Assembly: GCA_900557355.1 (NCBI GenBank) | Contig: USSR01000103.1 | Span: 1-14,229 of the forward strand | Length of the DNA: 14,229 nucleotides | Origin: an uncultured Bacteroides sp. | GTDB taxonomy: Bacteria > Bacteroidota > Bacteroidia > Bacteroidales > Bacteroidaceae | Direction of reading: 5' to 3' | Shown: one piece after another, positions 7,084-14,229 of the stretch | Layout: each line of letters opens with the position of its first letter | Position numbering within the stretch: the first letter of the stretch is position 1 | The notes under the pieces: model-generated | Databases searched by the model: none | The model's input: the letters and a program-made list of their open reading frames with translations, nothing else | Told to the model about the DNA's origin: nothing | Program-made: the position numbers and the translations under genes

Positions 7084-9975
7084 TCAGCGAGATGAATCGG
7101 TAGCCTCTTCTGCTTTTTCTTTTATCTGTTTCTGGTATTCACTGGGAGTCATACCAAATGCTTCTTTAAAAGATTGCGTAAAATTCTTATAGTCACTGTA
7201 GCCCAATGCTGTGATAACATCCGCTATAGTAGCGGTTTTATTTTCCAGCATCCGGCAGGCATGCTGCATCTTTATATCTTTTATGAAGTCTAATGGGGTT
7301 TTCCCGGTAATCACCTTTATTTTCCGTGAAAGGGTAGAGCGGGACATGTTCATGGCCTCTGCCAAAGACACTACATTGAATTCTGCTTCACCCAGATGTT
7401 CTTCCACTGCCTTTGTGGCTCTGTTCAGCAATAATTTGTCTATTTCGGCAAATTCAGGAACGGACAGGCTCTCTTTTGTATCCAGATACTGGTGCATTTT
7501 TACCAGTTCGGCGCTATCTGCCCACTTTTCATCGTTTTTACGTTTCATGCGCTTCAGGTAGATATAGATACAATATGACAAAAAGCCTGCACAAAGAAGG
7601 ACGTAAATAAGATATGCCCACCAAGTTTCATACCATGCGGGCAGGCTGCTCATGGTCGGCACGGTGATTTCATTGCTCCATAATCCGTTCTTATCCGTAG
7701 CTTTCACTTGGAATATGTATTTTCCTTTATCCAGTCTGTTGTAGAATGCGGAGTTTTTTCTGTCGTCCAGATAAATCCAGTCAAGATCTACGCCTACCAT
7801 CCGATAGGCATAACGTATCTGGTCCAGATTGTGGAAGTCTAAGGAAGAGAATTCTATTTCCAGATTCTGGTCGTTGGGCGATACGCATACAGAAGTAGTG
7901 ATGGGATTCTGTTTGAGCTTATTCTCCCAGATACTTTTCCCCATGATTTTGATGTCGGTGATATGCGTTTTAACTTGTTCGGGAATACTTTCCAGTTGCT
8001 GGGTTGGCGAAATGGATACTATGCCTGAAATTCCTCCGAAATATATTTCTCCTTTCTTATCATAGTAAACGGCATGGGATAATAGGCGGGTAAGTAAAAA
8101 GTTCTTGTCTCTGGTACTATAACTGCGATAGGCACCATTGCGTGGATTAAACTCTTTAATCATTTGATTAGTGGTAATCCATACATGGTTGTAGATATCC
8201 ACTGTGATATTATTGATGATATCTCCTTTCATTCCGCAATTGAAACTGTAATCCGTCAGTTTCTCCTTGAGTCGGTGGTCGAACATCAACACTTCTCCTT
8301 CGGCAGTTCCTATCCAGAGATTTCCGTCACTGGTAGCATCCACACAAATAAAATCTTTGTTGAATGAGTAATGTTCTATGTGTTTGTTTTGCCCGATTTG
8401 ATAAATCCCTTTGTTCTTGACCACTGCCCATATCCGGCCATCGGCTGTTTGCGTGATACCGGCGACATGTCCCGATACCTCCGGAATGCTTTCAAGAGTT
8501 GAGGCTTTTATTCTGTATACGAATAGGCCTGTTGTGGTGCCTATCCATAAATTATCATTGGAGTCTTCAAACAAAGATGTATTAGTTCCCGGATTCTTTG
8601 TGATCAGGCTGATGTCTATCCGGAGTTCCTCTTTCATCTCCAGGTTTTGTTGGCTTAATCCAAAGACTGTGGAACCATAAGGCATCGCCCATATCCTGTT
8701 GTGACTATGAGAACGGACTAAATCGTATACATCTCCGAAGGGTAGATGCCTGGTTCCCGGACATTCTGAATAGTGTTTAAGCTTATCTTTTTGGCTATCA
8801 TAAATACATAGCCCATACCGGTCTTGCGAAAACCAGAAGATATCCTCCTCCTCTTTACATAATGAATTGATAGCCGGATTAGCCTTTAAGCGGTTTCTTA
8901 AGTCCGGTAAGGGATACTTTTTGACGATGTAATCACGGATATCAATGATGAAACTTTCTACATCAAAAGAAGATACCCATAATTTACCCTCTTTATCTTT
9001 GTATATCTCATAAAGTATTTTGTTGCCGGGAGTAAGGAAGGAAGAAGTATCTACTTGTTTCAGCATTCCTTTTTCTGTAATGCGAAAAGCGAATAAGTCC
9101 TTCCAGGAAGTGACCCATATATAATGGAATATATCATCCTGTACCATGTGGTAAATGGCTCCTGTGGGATTTCCTGTGATGTCGACGGGAAGTGGCTGTG
9201 GAATATACTGCTCTTCCTTAGTTTTGCCGTCCGGATTGAAACGTACAATTCCTTTTCCCCAAGTTCCTAGCCAATAATATCCGTTTGTTTCATCCCAGAT
9301 GATCCGTTCGATATCCATATAATCCTCATTATGGAAATAAGCTTCAAAATCGTCCGTTTCCTTATTGAGCTTATACATGCCGCCTCTGGTGATGGATATC
9401 AGTAAATCACCTGCTTTATCTTCATAGACTATGTACACAAATTCGGGAGAATGATTATACTCTGTCTTATACCGTTTCACCAGAGTCCCGTCTGCTCTGA
9501 ACCGGAATAGCACTCCCCGCATGCTCACCCATATATTTCCGTCTTTGGTCACATTTATGGTAAATACATTCTGATCGGAGAACTCTTGTAAATCCATCGG
9601 AGTAATTTGGGAGGTAGCCTTATCCAGTATATATCCCCCTTTCATTGTTCCGAACCAGATTTTCTTTTCATAATCTTCGGAAATGTAGGTTATATAATTG
9701 TCGGATAAGAGTCCCGGATGATATAAGTCAGAGCGGAACACACGAATATTATACCCGTCATTCCGGCACAGACCATTGAAGGTACCATACCATATATATC
9801 CGTCGCTGTCCTGAAAGATGCGGTGGATGGCGTTGACCGGAAGTTTATCCAATGATGGAATTTCCCTTACCACTATGTCCTGGGCATGGACTAAGGGACT
9901 GAACATAAGTAAGAAAAGGAGGATTACTACGTAAACTCTCTGTCTATAGGTAATATGTTTCTGTATGTTTATCAT
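7084..9975 (-). CDS. Membrane-bound one-component PUL regulator: Reg_prop sensor, Y_Y_Y, TM, AraC-type HTH
   Basis: A 963-residue protein. A signal anchor (about 11-32, ending VHAQ) is followed by a periplasmic double beta-propeller of two-component-regulator repeats, seen as recurrent D..G.IW.GT patterns (57-65, 471-480, 549-557). A Y_Y_Y domain follows (about 700-771, with YAYRM and GKYIFQVKATD), then one transmembrane helix (about 786-807), a basic linker (KRMKRK) and a C-terminal AraC-type double helix-turn-helix (about 866-948; LAEAMNMSRSTLSRKIK, then VITALGYSDYKNFTQSFKEA and FGMTPSEYQ). Classic hybrid two-component PUL regulators place a histidine kinase, an ATPase and a receiver between membrane and HTH; all are missing here. 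Only about 55 residues separate the membrane helix from the HTH. It probably senses a periplasmic oligosaccharide and activates the susC operon from the membrane. The gene lies directly upstream of susC in the same direction, with its own promoter box. Confidence 0.93.
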   Translation of the reverse strand: MINIQKHITYRQRVYVVILLFLLMFSPLVHAQDIVVREIPSLDKLPVNAIHRIFQDSDGYIWYGTFNGLCRNDGYNIRVFRSDLYHPGLLSDNYITYISEDYEKKIWFGTMKGGYILDKATSQITPMDLQEFSDQNVFTINVTKDGNIWVSMRGVLFRFRADGTLVKRYKTEYNHSPEFVYIVYEDKAGDLLISITRGGMYKLNKETDDFEAYFHNEDYMDIERIIWDETNGYYWLGTWGKGIVRFNPDGKTKEEQYIPQPLPVDITGNPTGAIYHMVQDDIFHYIWVTSWKDLFAFRITEKGMLKQVDTSSFLTPGNKILYEIYKDKEGKLWVSSFDVESFIIDIRDYIVKKYPLPDLRNRLKANPAINSLCKEEEDIFWFSQDRYGLCIYDSQKDKLKHYSECPGTRHLPFGDVYDLVRSHSHNRIWAMPYGSTVFGLSQQNLEMKEELRIDISLITKNPGTNTSLFEDSNDNLWIGTTTGLFVYRIKASTLESIPEVSGHVAGITQTADGRIWAVVKNKGIYQIGQNKHIEHYSFNKDFICVDATSDGNLWIGTAEGEVLMFDHRLKEKLTDYSFNCGMKGDIINNITVDIYNHVWITTNQMIKEFNPRNGAYRSYSTRDKNFLLTRLLSHAVYYDKKGEIYFGGISGIVSISPTQQLESIPEQVKTHITDIKIMGKSIWENKLKQNPITTSVCVSPNDQNLEIEFSSLDFHNLDQIRYAYRMVGVDLDWIYLDDRKNSAFYNRLDKGKYIFQVKATDKNGLWSNEITVPTMSSLPAWYETWWAYLIYVLLCAGFLSYCIYIYLKRMKRKNDEKWADSAELVKMHQYLDTKESLSVPEFAEIDKLLLNRATKAVEEHLGEAEFNVVSLAEAMNMSRSTLSRKIKVITGKTPLDFIKDIKMQHACRMLENKTATIADVITALGYSDYKNFTQSFKEAFGMTPSEYQKQIKEKAEEATDSSR

Positions 9976-10023
9976 TGTATCTTTGAGTAACTCATTACAT
10001 GTGTTTTCTCACGTATTGATACA

Positions 10024-10031
10024 CAAAGGTA
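10024..10031 (-). promoter_or_regulatory. Candidate Bacteroides -7 promoter box for the regulator
   Basis: The minus strand reads TACCTTTG, an exact match to the Bacteroides -7 consensus TAnnTTTG, 48 bases before the regulator ATG. A leader of roughly 40 bases is implied. The -33 TTTG box is not evident at the normal spacing; that position is occupied by the end of the upstream terminator T-run. The match is to a short motif, so it is a reasonable but unproven promoter. Confidence 0.5.
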
Positions 10032-10053
10032 GAAATAAAACTCATAATCATAT

Positions 10054-10093
10054 AAAAAAAGTAGAGTTCAATTGGAATTTGAACTCTACTTTT
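10054..10093 (-). terminator. Intrinsic terminator after the S9 peptidase gene
   Basis: A perfect 15-base stem (arms 10057-10071 and 10079-10093, AAAGTAGAGTTCAA-type) with a 7-base loop. On the minus strand it is followed by an unbroken run of seven T (10054-10060, partly in the stem). It begins 13 bases after the peptidase stop and ends about 22 bases before the regulator promoter box. It separates the GH127/peptidase unit from the regulator. The plus-strand T-run is only four bases, so it is mainly a minus-strand terminator. Confidence 0.88.
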
Positions 10094-10106
10094 GAAGGTG
10101 AATACT

Positions 10107-12356
10107 TTATTGTTTTTTTATCTCACCCCACTTTGGCGGGTTTCCTCCCATCAGATGTCTTACAAAGAAATCATACCGTTTATGTTCCCCGAAATCTTCG
10201 CCCATTGTGTGGTGTGCGCCGGGGATGACTACCAGTTCAAAATCCTTGTTCGCCTTAATCAAAGCATTTACTACTTGCATGGTTGAAGCTGGGTCTACAT
10301 TGTCGTCCAGTTCACCGACTACCAGCATCAGGGGACGACTCAACAAATGGGCATTCTCCACGTTCGAACCTTCTTTGTACTGGTCGCCTACGGGATATCC
10401 GAGCCAGAGTTCGTTCCACCAGATTTTATCCATGCGATTGTCGTGGCAGCCACAGGCGGAGTAAGCGGCTTTGTAGAATTCGGGATGCAGCAGCACGGCA
10501 GTGGTGGACTCCTGACCTCCGGCGGAACAGCCGTAGATGCCTACGCGGTCCATATCCATATACGGATACTTCTCTCCGGCAGCTTTAATCCAAGCGATGT
10601 GGTCAGGCAGTCCGGCATCTTTCAGATTCTTATAACATACATTCTCAAATTCGCGTGAACGGAAAGAAGTTCCCATTCCATCCACCATGACGACGATAAA
10701 GCCGAGTTCGGCAAGTGAAGTCATGTACCAATTGTACGGAATGAAAGTCTTGGGTACATATTGGTCGCCGGGACCTTGGTAAATGTATTCGATAACCGGA
10801 TACTTCTTGTTCGGGTCGAAATTAGTGGGACGGACAATCAGTCCCCACATATCCGTTTTGCCGTCACGCCCTTTGGCGGTAAACACTTCCGGTGCTTTCC
10901 AGCCTTCGGCTATCAGGCGGCTGATGTCGGCAGTTTCCAATGGCATTACTACTTTGCCATCCTTGGCGCTGCGCAGCACGGCTACAGGAGCTTTGTCTAC
11001 CATAGAGTAAACGTCTACCAGATAATTCATATCTCCCGAGAACCAGGCACGGTGCATCCCTTCTTCCGGAGTAAGGCAAACCAAGTCTTTCCCGTCGAAG
11101 CCGATGCGGTAATAGCGGATGAGATAAGGGTCTTCACCGGGTTGTACACCATTTGCGGAGAAGTAAATCTGCCGGTTTTCTTCATCTACACGAAGCACTT
11201 CGCGCACATACCATTCGCCTTTGGTGATTTGGTGGACGGGCTGCGCAGTGGTGCGGTCGTACATATACAGATGGTTCCAGTTGTCGCGTTCGCTCATCCA
11301 GATGATATGCTTGTTGTCCCTCAGGTCATGGCGGAAATGGCGGGTGTAGTTTACGTATTTATCACTGCTTTCCTCTATCAGTGGACGTACCTTGCCGGTT
11401 TCTGCCGAAAGTTCCAATACCCTGTACACCTGATGCCCGCGCTGATTGTACTCGAAGGTTACGGCACGGCTGTCCGGGTTCCATTCGGGGCCGTATATCT
11501 CATACTGTTGGGCAAACAAATCAGTGGAAGGGATAATACTGCGTCCTGTCTCCACTTCGTAGATGCAAGGCACCTTAAATGGGAGTTCATCTCCCGGTTT
11601 GGCATACTCCTGCTTGTGGAGCTTAGGTTGCAGTTGGTCCGTTGGAGAAGACTCCACGTAATATACATAACGCTTTTCAACCGGACGTATCTTGCAGGAA
11701 GTCACCTTCTTGCTGTCCGGTGACCAACGGATATAGGCTGAATAGTAATTGCTCAGTGTGCCGTCTATACTCAACTGTCTTTCTTTCCCTGTGGCAATTT
11801 CTTTCACGTATACATTATGATTCTTGATGAACGCCGTGTACTTACCATCAGGTGAAGGAATAGGATTGGCAGTCTTCTCATCATCCCGTTCCATCCAGTG
11901 TTTCTGCTTTTGGGGAGCGGGGAGGCTGCCTTCGTTTGCCAACTGGTTTTTCCGGGTGGCATACATCCATCGCTGGTTATTGAAAACAAAGCGGAGTGTA
12001 TCCAGACTCTTGTTAACGTGAAGTCGCTCCAGATTGATGGCGGAAGATTTCACTTCTTTGCCGGATGCCTTGGTAAGTGCGTCAGCCAGGCGGCTATGGT
12101 CGAACAACTCTTTTCTCCCTTTCTTGTCTGCATTCACCGATACATACATACGTCCTTCCGGTGTATTGCGCACATACCAGAACTGATGTGTACCCTCTAT
12201 CCACACCGGTGTGACATTGGAGTAGAATACCTTGTTTGCGCTGAACTTCTCTCTCAATGAATAGGCACGGTTGTAATCCTCTACCGTACCTTGGGCAATA
12301 GCCATGCCCCCACAAAGGAGCATGGCTACTGACAAACCTAATCTAACCATTTTCAT
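10107..12356 (-). CDS. Secreted S9 family peptidase, dipeptidyl-peptidase-IV-like
   Basis: A 749-residue periplasmic serine peptidase. The signal peptide ends near AIA-Q (residues 1-21). The N-terminal two thirds (about 100-480) is the DPPIV_N beta-propeller, with blades such as PIPSPDGKYTAFIKNHNVYV and WSPDSKKV. The C-terminal alpha/beta-hydrolase (about 495-740) carries YGCSAGG (nucleophile Ser611), GELDDNVDP (Asp684) and GAHHTMG (His715 or His716). Tyr526 in YQGPGDQ matches the oxyanion-hole tyrosine of DPP-IV, and DDN the active-site Asn. The double-glutamate motif that anchors the substrate N-terminus in true DPP-IV is not obvious in the propeller, so cleavage of Xaa-Pro dipeptides is not proven. 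The start at ATG 12356 follows the GH127 stop by 11 bases with AAAGG upstream, so the two genes are co-transcribed; a terminator follows. Placement beside glycosidases suggests it trims glycopeptides, though it may be a general peptidase. Confidence 0.9.
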   Translation of the reverse strand: MKMVRLGLSVAMLLCGGMAIAQGTVEDYNRAYSLREKFSANKVFYSNVTPVWIEGTHQFWYVRNTPEGRMYVSVNADKKGRKELFDHSRLADALTKASGKEVKSSAINLERLHVNKSLDTLRFVFNNQRWMYATRKNQLANEGSLPAPQKQKHWMERDDEKTANPIPSPDGKYTAFIKNHNVYVKEIATGKERQLSIDGTLSNYYSAYIRWSPDSKKVTSCKIRPVEKRYVYYVESSPTDQLQPKLHKQEYAKPGDELPFKVPCIYEVETGRSIIPSTDLFAQQYEIYGPEWNPDSRAVTFEYNQRGHQVYRVLELSAETGKVRPLIEESSDKYVNYTRHFRHDLRDNKHIIWMSERDNWNHLYMYDRTTAQPVHQITKGEWYVREVLRVDEENRQIYFSANGVQPGEDPYLIRYYRIGFDGKDLVCLTPEEGMHRAWFSGDMNYLVDVYSMVDKAPVAVLRSAKDGKVVMPLETADISRLIAEGWKAPEVFTAKGRDGKTDMWGLIVRPTNFDPNKKYPVIEYIYQGPGDQYVPKTFIPYNWYMTSLAELGFIVVMVDGMGTSFRSREFENVCYKNLKDAGLPDHIAWIKAAGEKYPYMDMDRVGIYGCSAGGQESTTAVLLHPEFYKAAYSACGCHDNRMDKIWWNELWLGYPVGDQYKEGSNVENAHLLSRPLMLVVGELDDNVDPASTMQVVNALIKANKDFELVVIPGAHHTMGEDFGEHKRYDFFVRHLMGGNPPKWGEIKKQ

Positions 12357-12367
12357 ATACCTAACCT

Positions 12368-14229
12368 TTACTTAACTTCCCATTCAAATAAGCCTGATGA
12401 ATATTTATCCGGCTGTCTGATTTCCAGTTTGACGGCTTTTGTCTTTACCGGGTCAAAGTTAACCACATTTCCCGTACCTTTTTCAACTCCGTATTTGTCG
12501 GCACCGGTAACGGGTTGCCATTCGCCTTGTGCATCTTTATAATAAATCTTCCAGCTCTTCGGTACGCGGCAACCACCCCAGGGAGCATCGTCAAACCAAT
12601 ATACGGTAGCACTGCTGACGGTTGCTTCTGCCGGGAATTCGTATGAAATCCATTCGGTGCTTCCCTGTTTCGGCCACCAGTGATAGTAAGGCATGGAGCG
12701 GTCGTTCTCATCTTTCGGCACCAGGCGGTCGTTGATGGCTGAGATAGATTTTACTTTGTGTGAAGCATCAATCTTGCTTTCCGAAGCCAGCGTGGCGGGC
12801 ATGGTGGGGCGGGATGCGCTTAATTCCTGCGGCAACCATACTCCCATGGCTCCCGAACCACGGTGTGCCCATGCATAATAAGGAATCAGGGTCAAATTCA
12901 CGTCAGTGGTAGGGACGCCCCTGGTCATCGTATCCAAGAATCTGTGCCCCTGTCTTCAGTTGGTTGATGCCATACAGTAAATCGGGCTTCTCCACTACTT
13001 CAAACTTCGGGTTGCGGTTCATGAATACACTGAAAATATCAAAGTTGTTATCCGGCCATTCAGCGCAATACACAATCGGGCCGCGTTCCACGGCAATGCG
13101 TCCACGGTCGGCTTCCACTTTATTGTTGGCTTTCACGGTGCGTGGTTCCATGTCGAAGTGTATTTCCACTTTGTCACCCTTCTTCCAACGGCGGTCGATG
13201 CAGAAGTAGCCGTCTTTCAGTTCGCTTTGTACGGGTTCTCCGTTCACGGCTACCGTATATTTCAGACGCTTGCCGTCGCTGTAGCTGTAAAGGTCGCTCG
13301 GAACTACCTGACCCCGTACCCATCCCGGGATACGTACTTTCATCGTGAACTGCCCGGCATTGTTCTTCTTAATACCGATGGCGATGTCTCCGTTCCAGGG
13401 ATACTTCGTTGTTTGTTCGATAGAAACAGCCTTACCGCCTACTTTCAGGTCCGAAGTGTTGGACATGAAGAGGTTAACGTAGACATCTTTATCCTTCACC
13501 GCATAGATATATCCCGGCAATGACGGAATGAAACGGCAGATATTAGAGGGGCAGCAAGCGCAGCCGAACCAGGGTTGGCGTTGATGTTGTCCCATGCTCT
13601 CCAACGGATTCGGGTAGAAGAAACCGCCGCCGTCCAGTGATACGCCCGAAATCAAACCGTTATATAAGGTACGTTCCAATACATCATAATACTTTGATTC
13701 GCCGTGGAGCAGGAACAGACGGTAGTTGACATATACATTACCGATAGCTGCGCAAGTCTCGCAATAGGCTGACATATTGGGCAATTCGTAGTTTTTACCG
13801 AAAGCCTCTCCGGCAGCGGTAGCTCCGATACCGCCGGTGATATAATACTTCTTACCGACGATATTGTCCCAGATGCGGTCGATGGCATGAATGTAGGCGG
13901 TATCTCCGGTGAGAGCTGCCACGTCGGCCATTCCTGCGTACATATAAGCGGCGCGAACGGCGTGTCCCACGGCTTCATCCTGCTGGACAACGGGCTTGTG
14001 TGCCTGACTGTATTCGTCCGTGCGGCTGGTGTAACCACGCTGGTCGAGGAAGAATTTAGCCTGGTCGAGGTATTTCTTGTCTCCGGTGACCAGATAAAGT
14101 TTGGCAAGTGCCATTTCGGCAATCTGATGTCCGGGAACACGGATTTGCTGTCCTTCGCCTGTACCTATCTCACGACATACGCAATCGGCGTACTTGATGG
14201 CGATGTTGAGAAAGTTTTTCTTCCCGGTT
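12368..14229 (-). pseudogene. GH127 beta-L-arabinofuranosidase with C-terminal discoidin-like domain, frameshifted and cut by right edge
   Basis: The reading frame is open from the right edge (14229) to a TGA at 12903-12905. Its codons before the first internal ATG (14114) also encode GH127 sequence (GKKNFLNIAIKYADC, then VPGHQIAEMALAKLYLVTGD), so the gene begins outside the window. Numbering from that ATG, the active site is intact: acid/base Glu103 in EAFGKNYELPN, Glu119 and Cys121 in ETC, and Cys187-Cys188 in GCACCPS (HypBA1 zinc ligands and nucleophile). After ILGYDDQG the frame ends in RPYH-stop, but the next frame continues the protein as DVNLTLIPYYAWAHRGSGAMGVWLP. A discoidin (F5/8C)-like module follows (about 12371-12800; ISAINDRL, STVYWFDD-type SATVYWFDDAPWGG, VPKSWKIYYKD). 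One extra base in the GGGG run at 12918-12921 would explain it. It is either a real lesion or a sequencing error. The catalytic part alone may still be made, without its last barrel-sandwich strand and discoidin module. Confidence 0.85.
12903..12937 (-). other. Frameshift site in the GH127 gene
   Basis: The two reading frames of the same GH127 protein overlap here. On the minus strand the upstream frame reads GAC CAG GGG CGT CCC TAC CAC TGA. Removing one G from the GGGG run (plus-strand cccc, 12918-12921) gives D-Q-G-V-P-T-T-D-V-N-L-T-L-I, joining smoothly to the conserved IPYYAW segment. No slippery heptamer with a downstream knot was seen, so programmed frameshifting is unlikely. Confidence 0.8.

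Noticed and set aside
10761..11723. A 320-codon plus-strand open frame opposite the S9 peptidase gene
   Set aside because: It lies wholly inside a strongly supported minus-strand gene with clear catalytic motifs, shows no recognisable domain, and is explained by the codon bias of the gene on the other strand.
12368..12937. Separate 189-residue gene starting at TTG 12937
   Set aside because: Its sequence continues the GH127 protein directly (DVNLTLIPYYAW), it lacks a signal peptide and a credible start, and it is best read as the out-of-frame end of the upstream gene.
12903..12937. Programmed ribosomal frameshift
   Set aside because: No typical slippery heptamer or strong downstream structure was seen, and GH127 enzymes are not known to need one.
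13652..14140. A 162-codon minus-strand frame overlapping the GH127 gene
   Set aside because: It is an out-of-frame shadow of the conserved GH127 catalytic region.

Overview
The window reads as a polysaccharide utilization locus (PUL) from a Bacteroides-type gut or soil Bacteroidota. This rests on a tandem SusC/SusD pair, a SusD lipoprotein signal with acidic residues after the lipid cysteine, a periplasmic Reg_prop/Y_Y_Y sensor with an AraC-type output domain, AT-rich leaders without strong Shine-Dalgarno sequences, and a TAnnTTTG-type promoter box. Every real gene lies on the minus strand, so transcription runs from high to low coordinates. No tRNA, rRNA, CRISPR array, transposase or phage gene was seen. 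No stretch over 300 bases lacks a gene; the longest gap is about 205 bases (6879-7083).

Right part (14229 down to 10107): a glycoside hydrolase family 127 (GH127, DUF1680) gene enters from the right edge. It carries a C-terminal discoidin-like domain, but its reading frame is broken near 12918-12921. A secreted S9 (dipeptidyl-peptidase-IV-like) serine peptidase follows 11 bases later. A strong intrinsic terminator (10054-10093) closes this unit.

Middle (9975 down to 7084): a 963-residue membrane-tethered regulator. It resembles the sensor half of a hybrid two-component system joined directly to an AraC DNA-binding domain, with no kinase, ATPase or receiver domain. A good promoter box (10024-10031) lies just upstream. 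The 205-base gap after it holds a long, nearly perfect inverted repeat (6989-7047) and the presumed leader of the next operon.

Left part (6878 down to 1): susC (TonB-dependent transporter), susD (surface glycan-binding lipoprotein), a second and divergent GH127-type enzyme, and the first 61 codons of a probable GH2 enzyme cut off by the left edge. Gaps are 20, 35 and 22 bases, so this is almost certainly one operon.

Inferred workflow: SusD captures and SusC imports an oligosaccharide or glycopeptide. GH127 enzymes remove beta-L-arabinofuranose-like sugars in the periplasm, the GH2 enzyme removes a further sugar, and the S9 peptidase may trim a peptide part. The sensor detects a released fragment and activates the operon directly. 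GH127 next to a possibly proline-specific peptidase raises the hypothesis that the target is a plant hydroxyproline-rich glycoprotein such as extensin. That is inference only.
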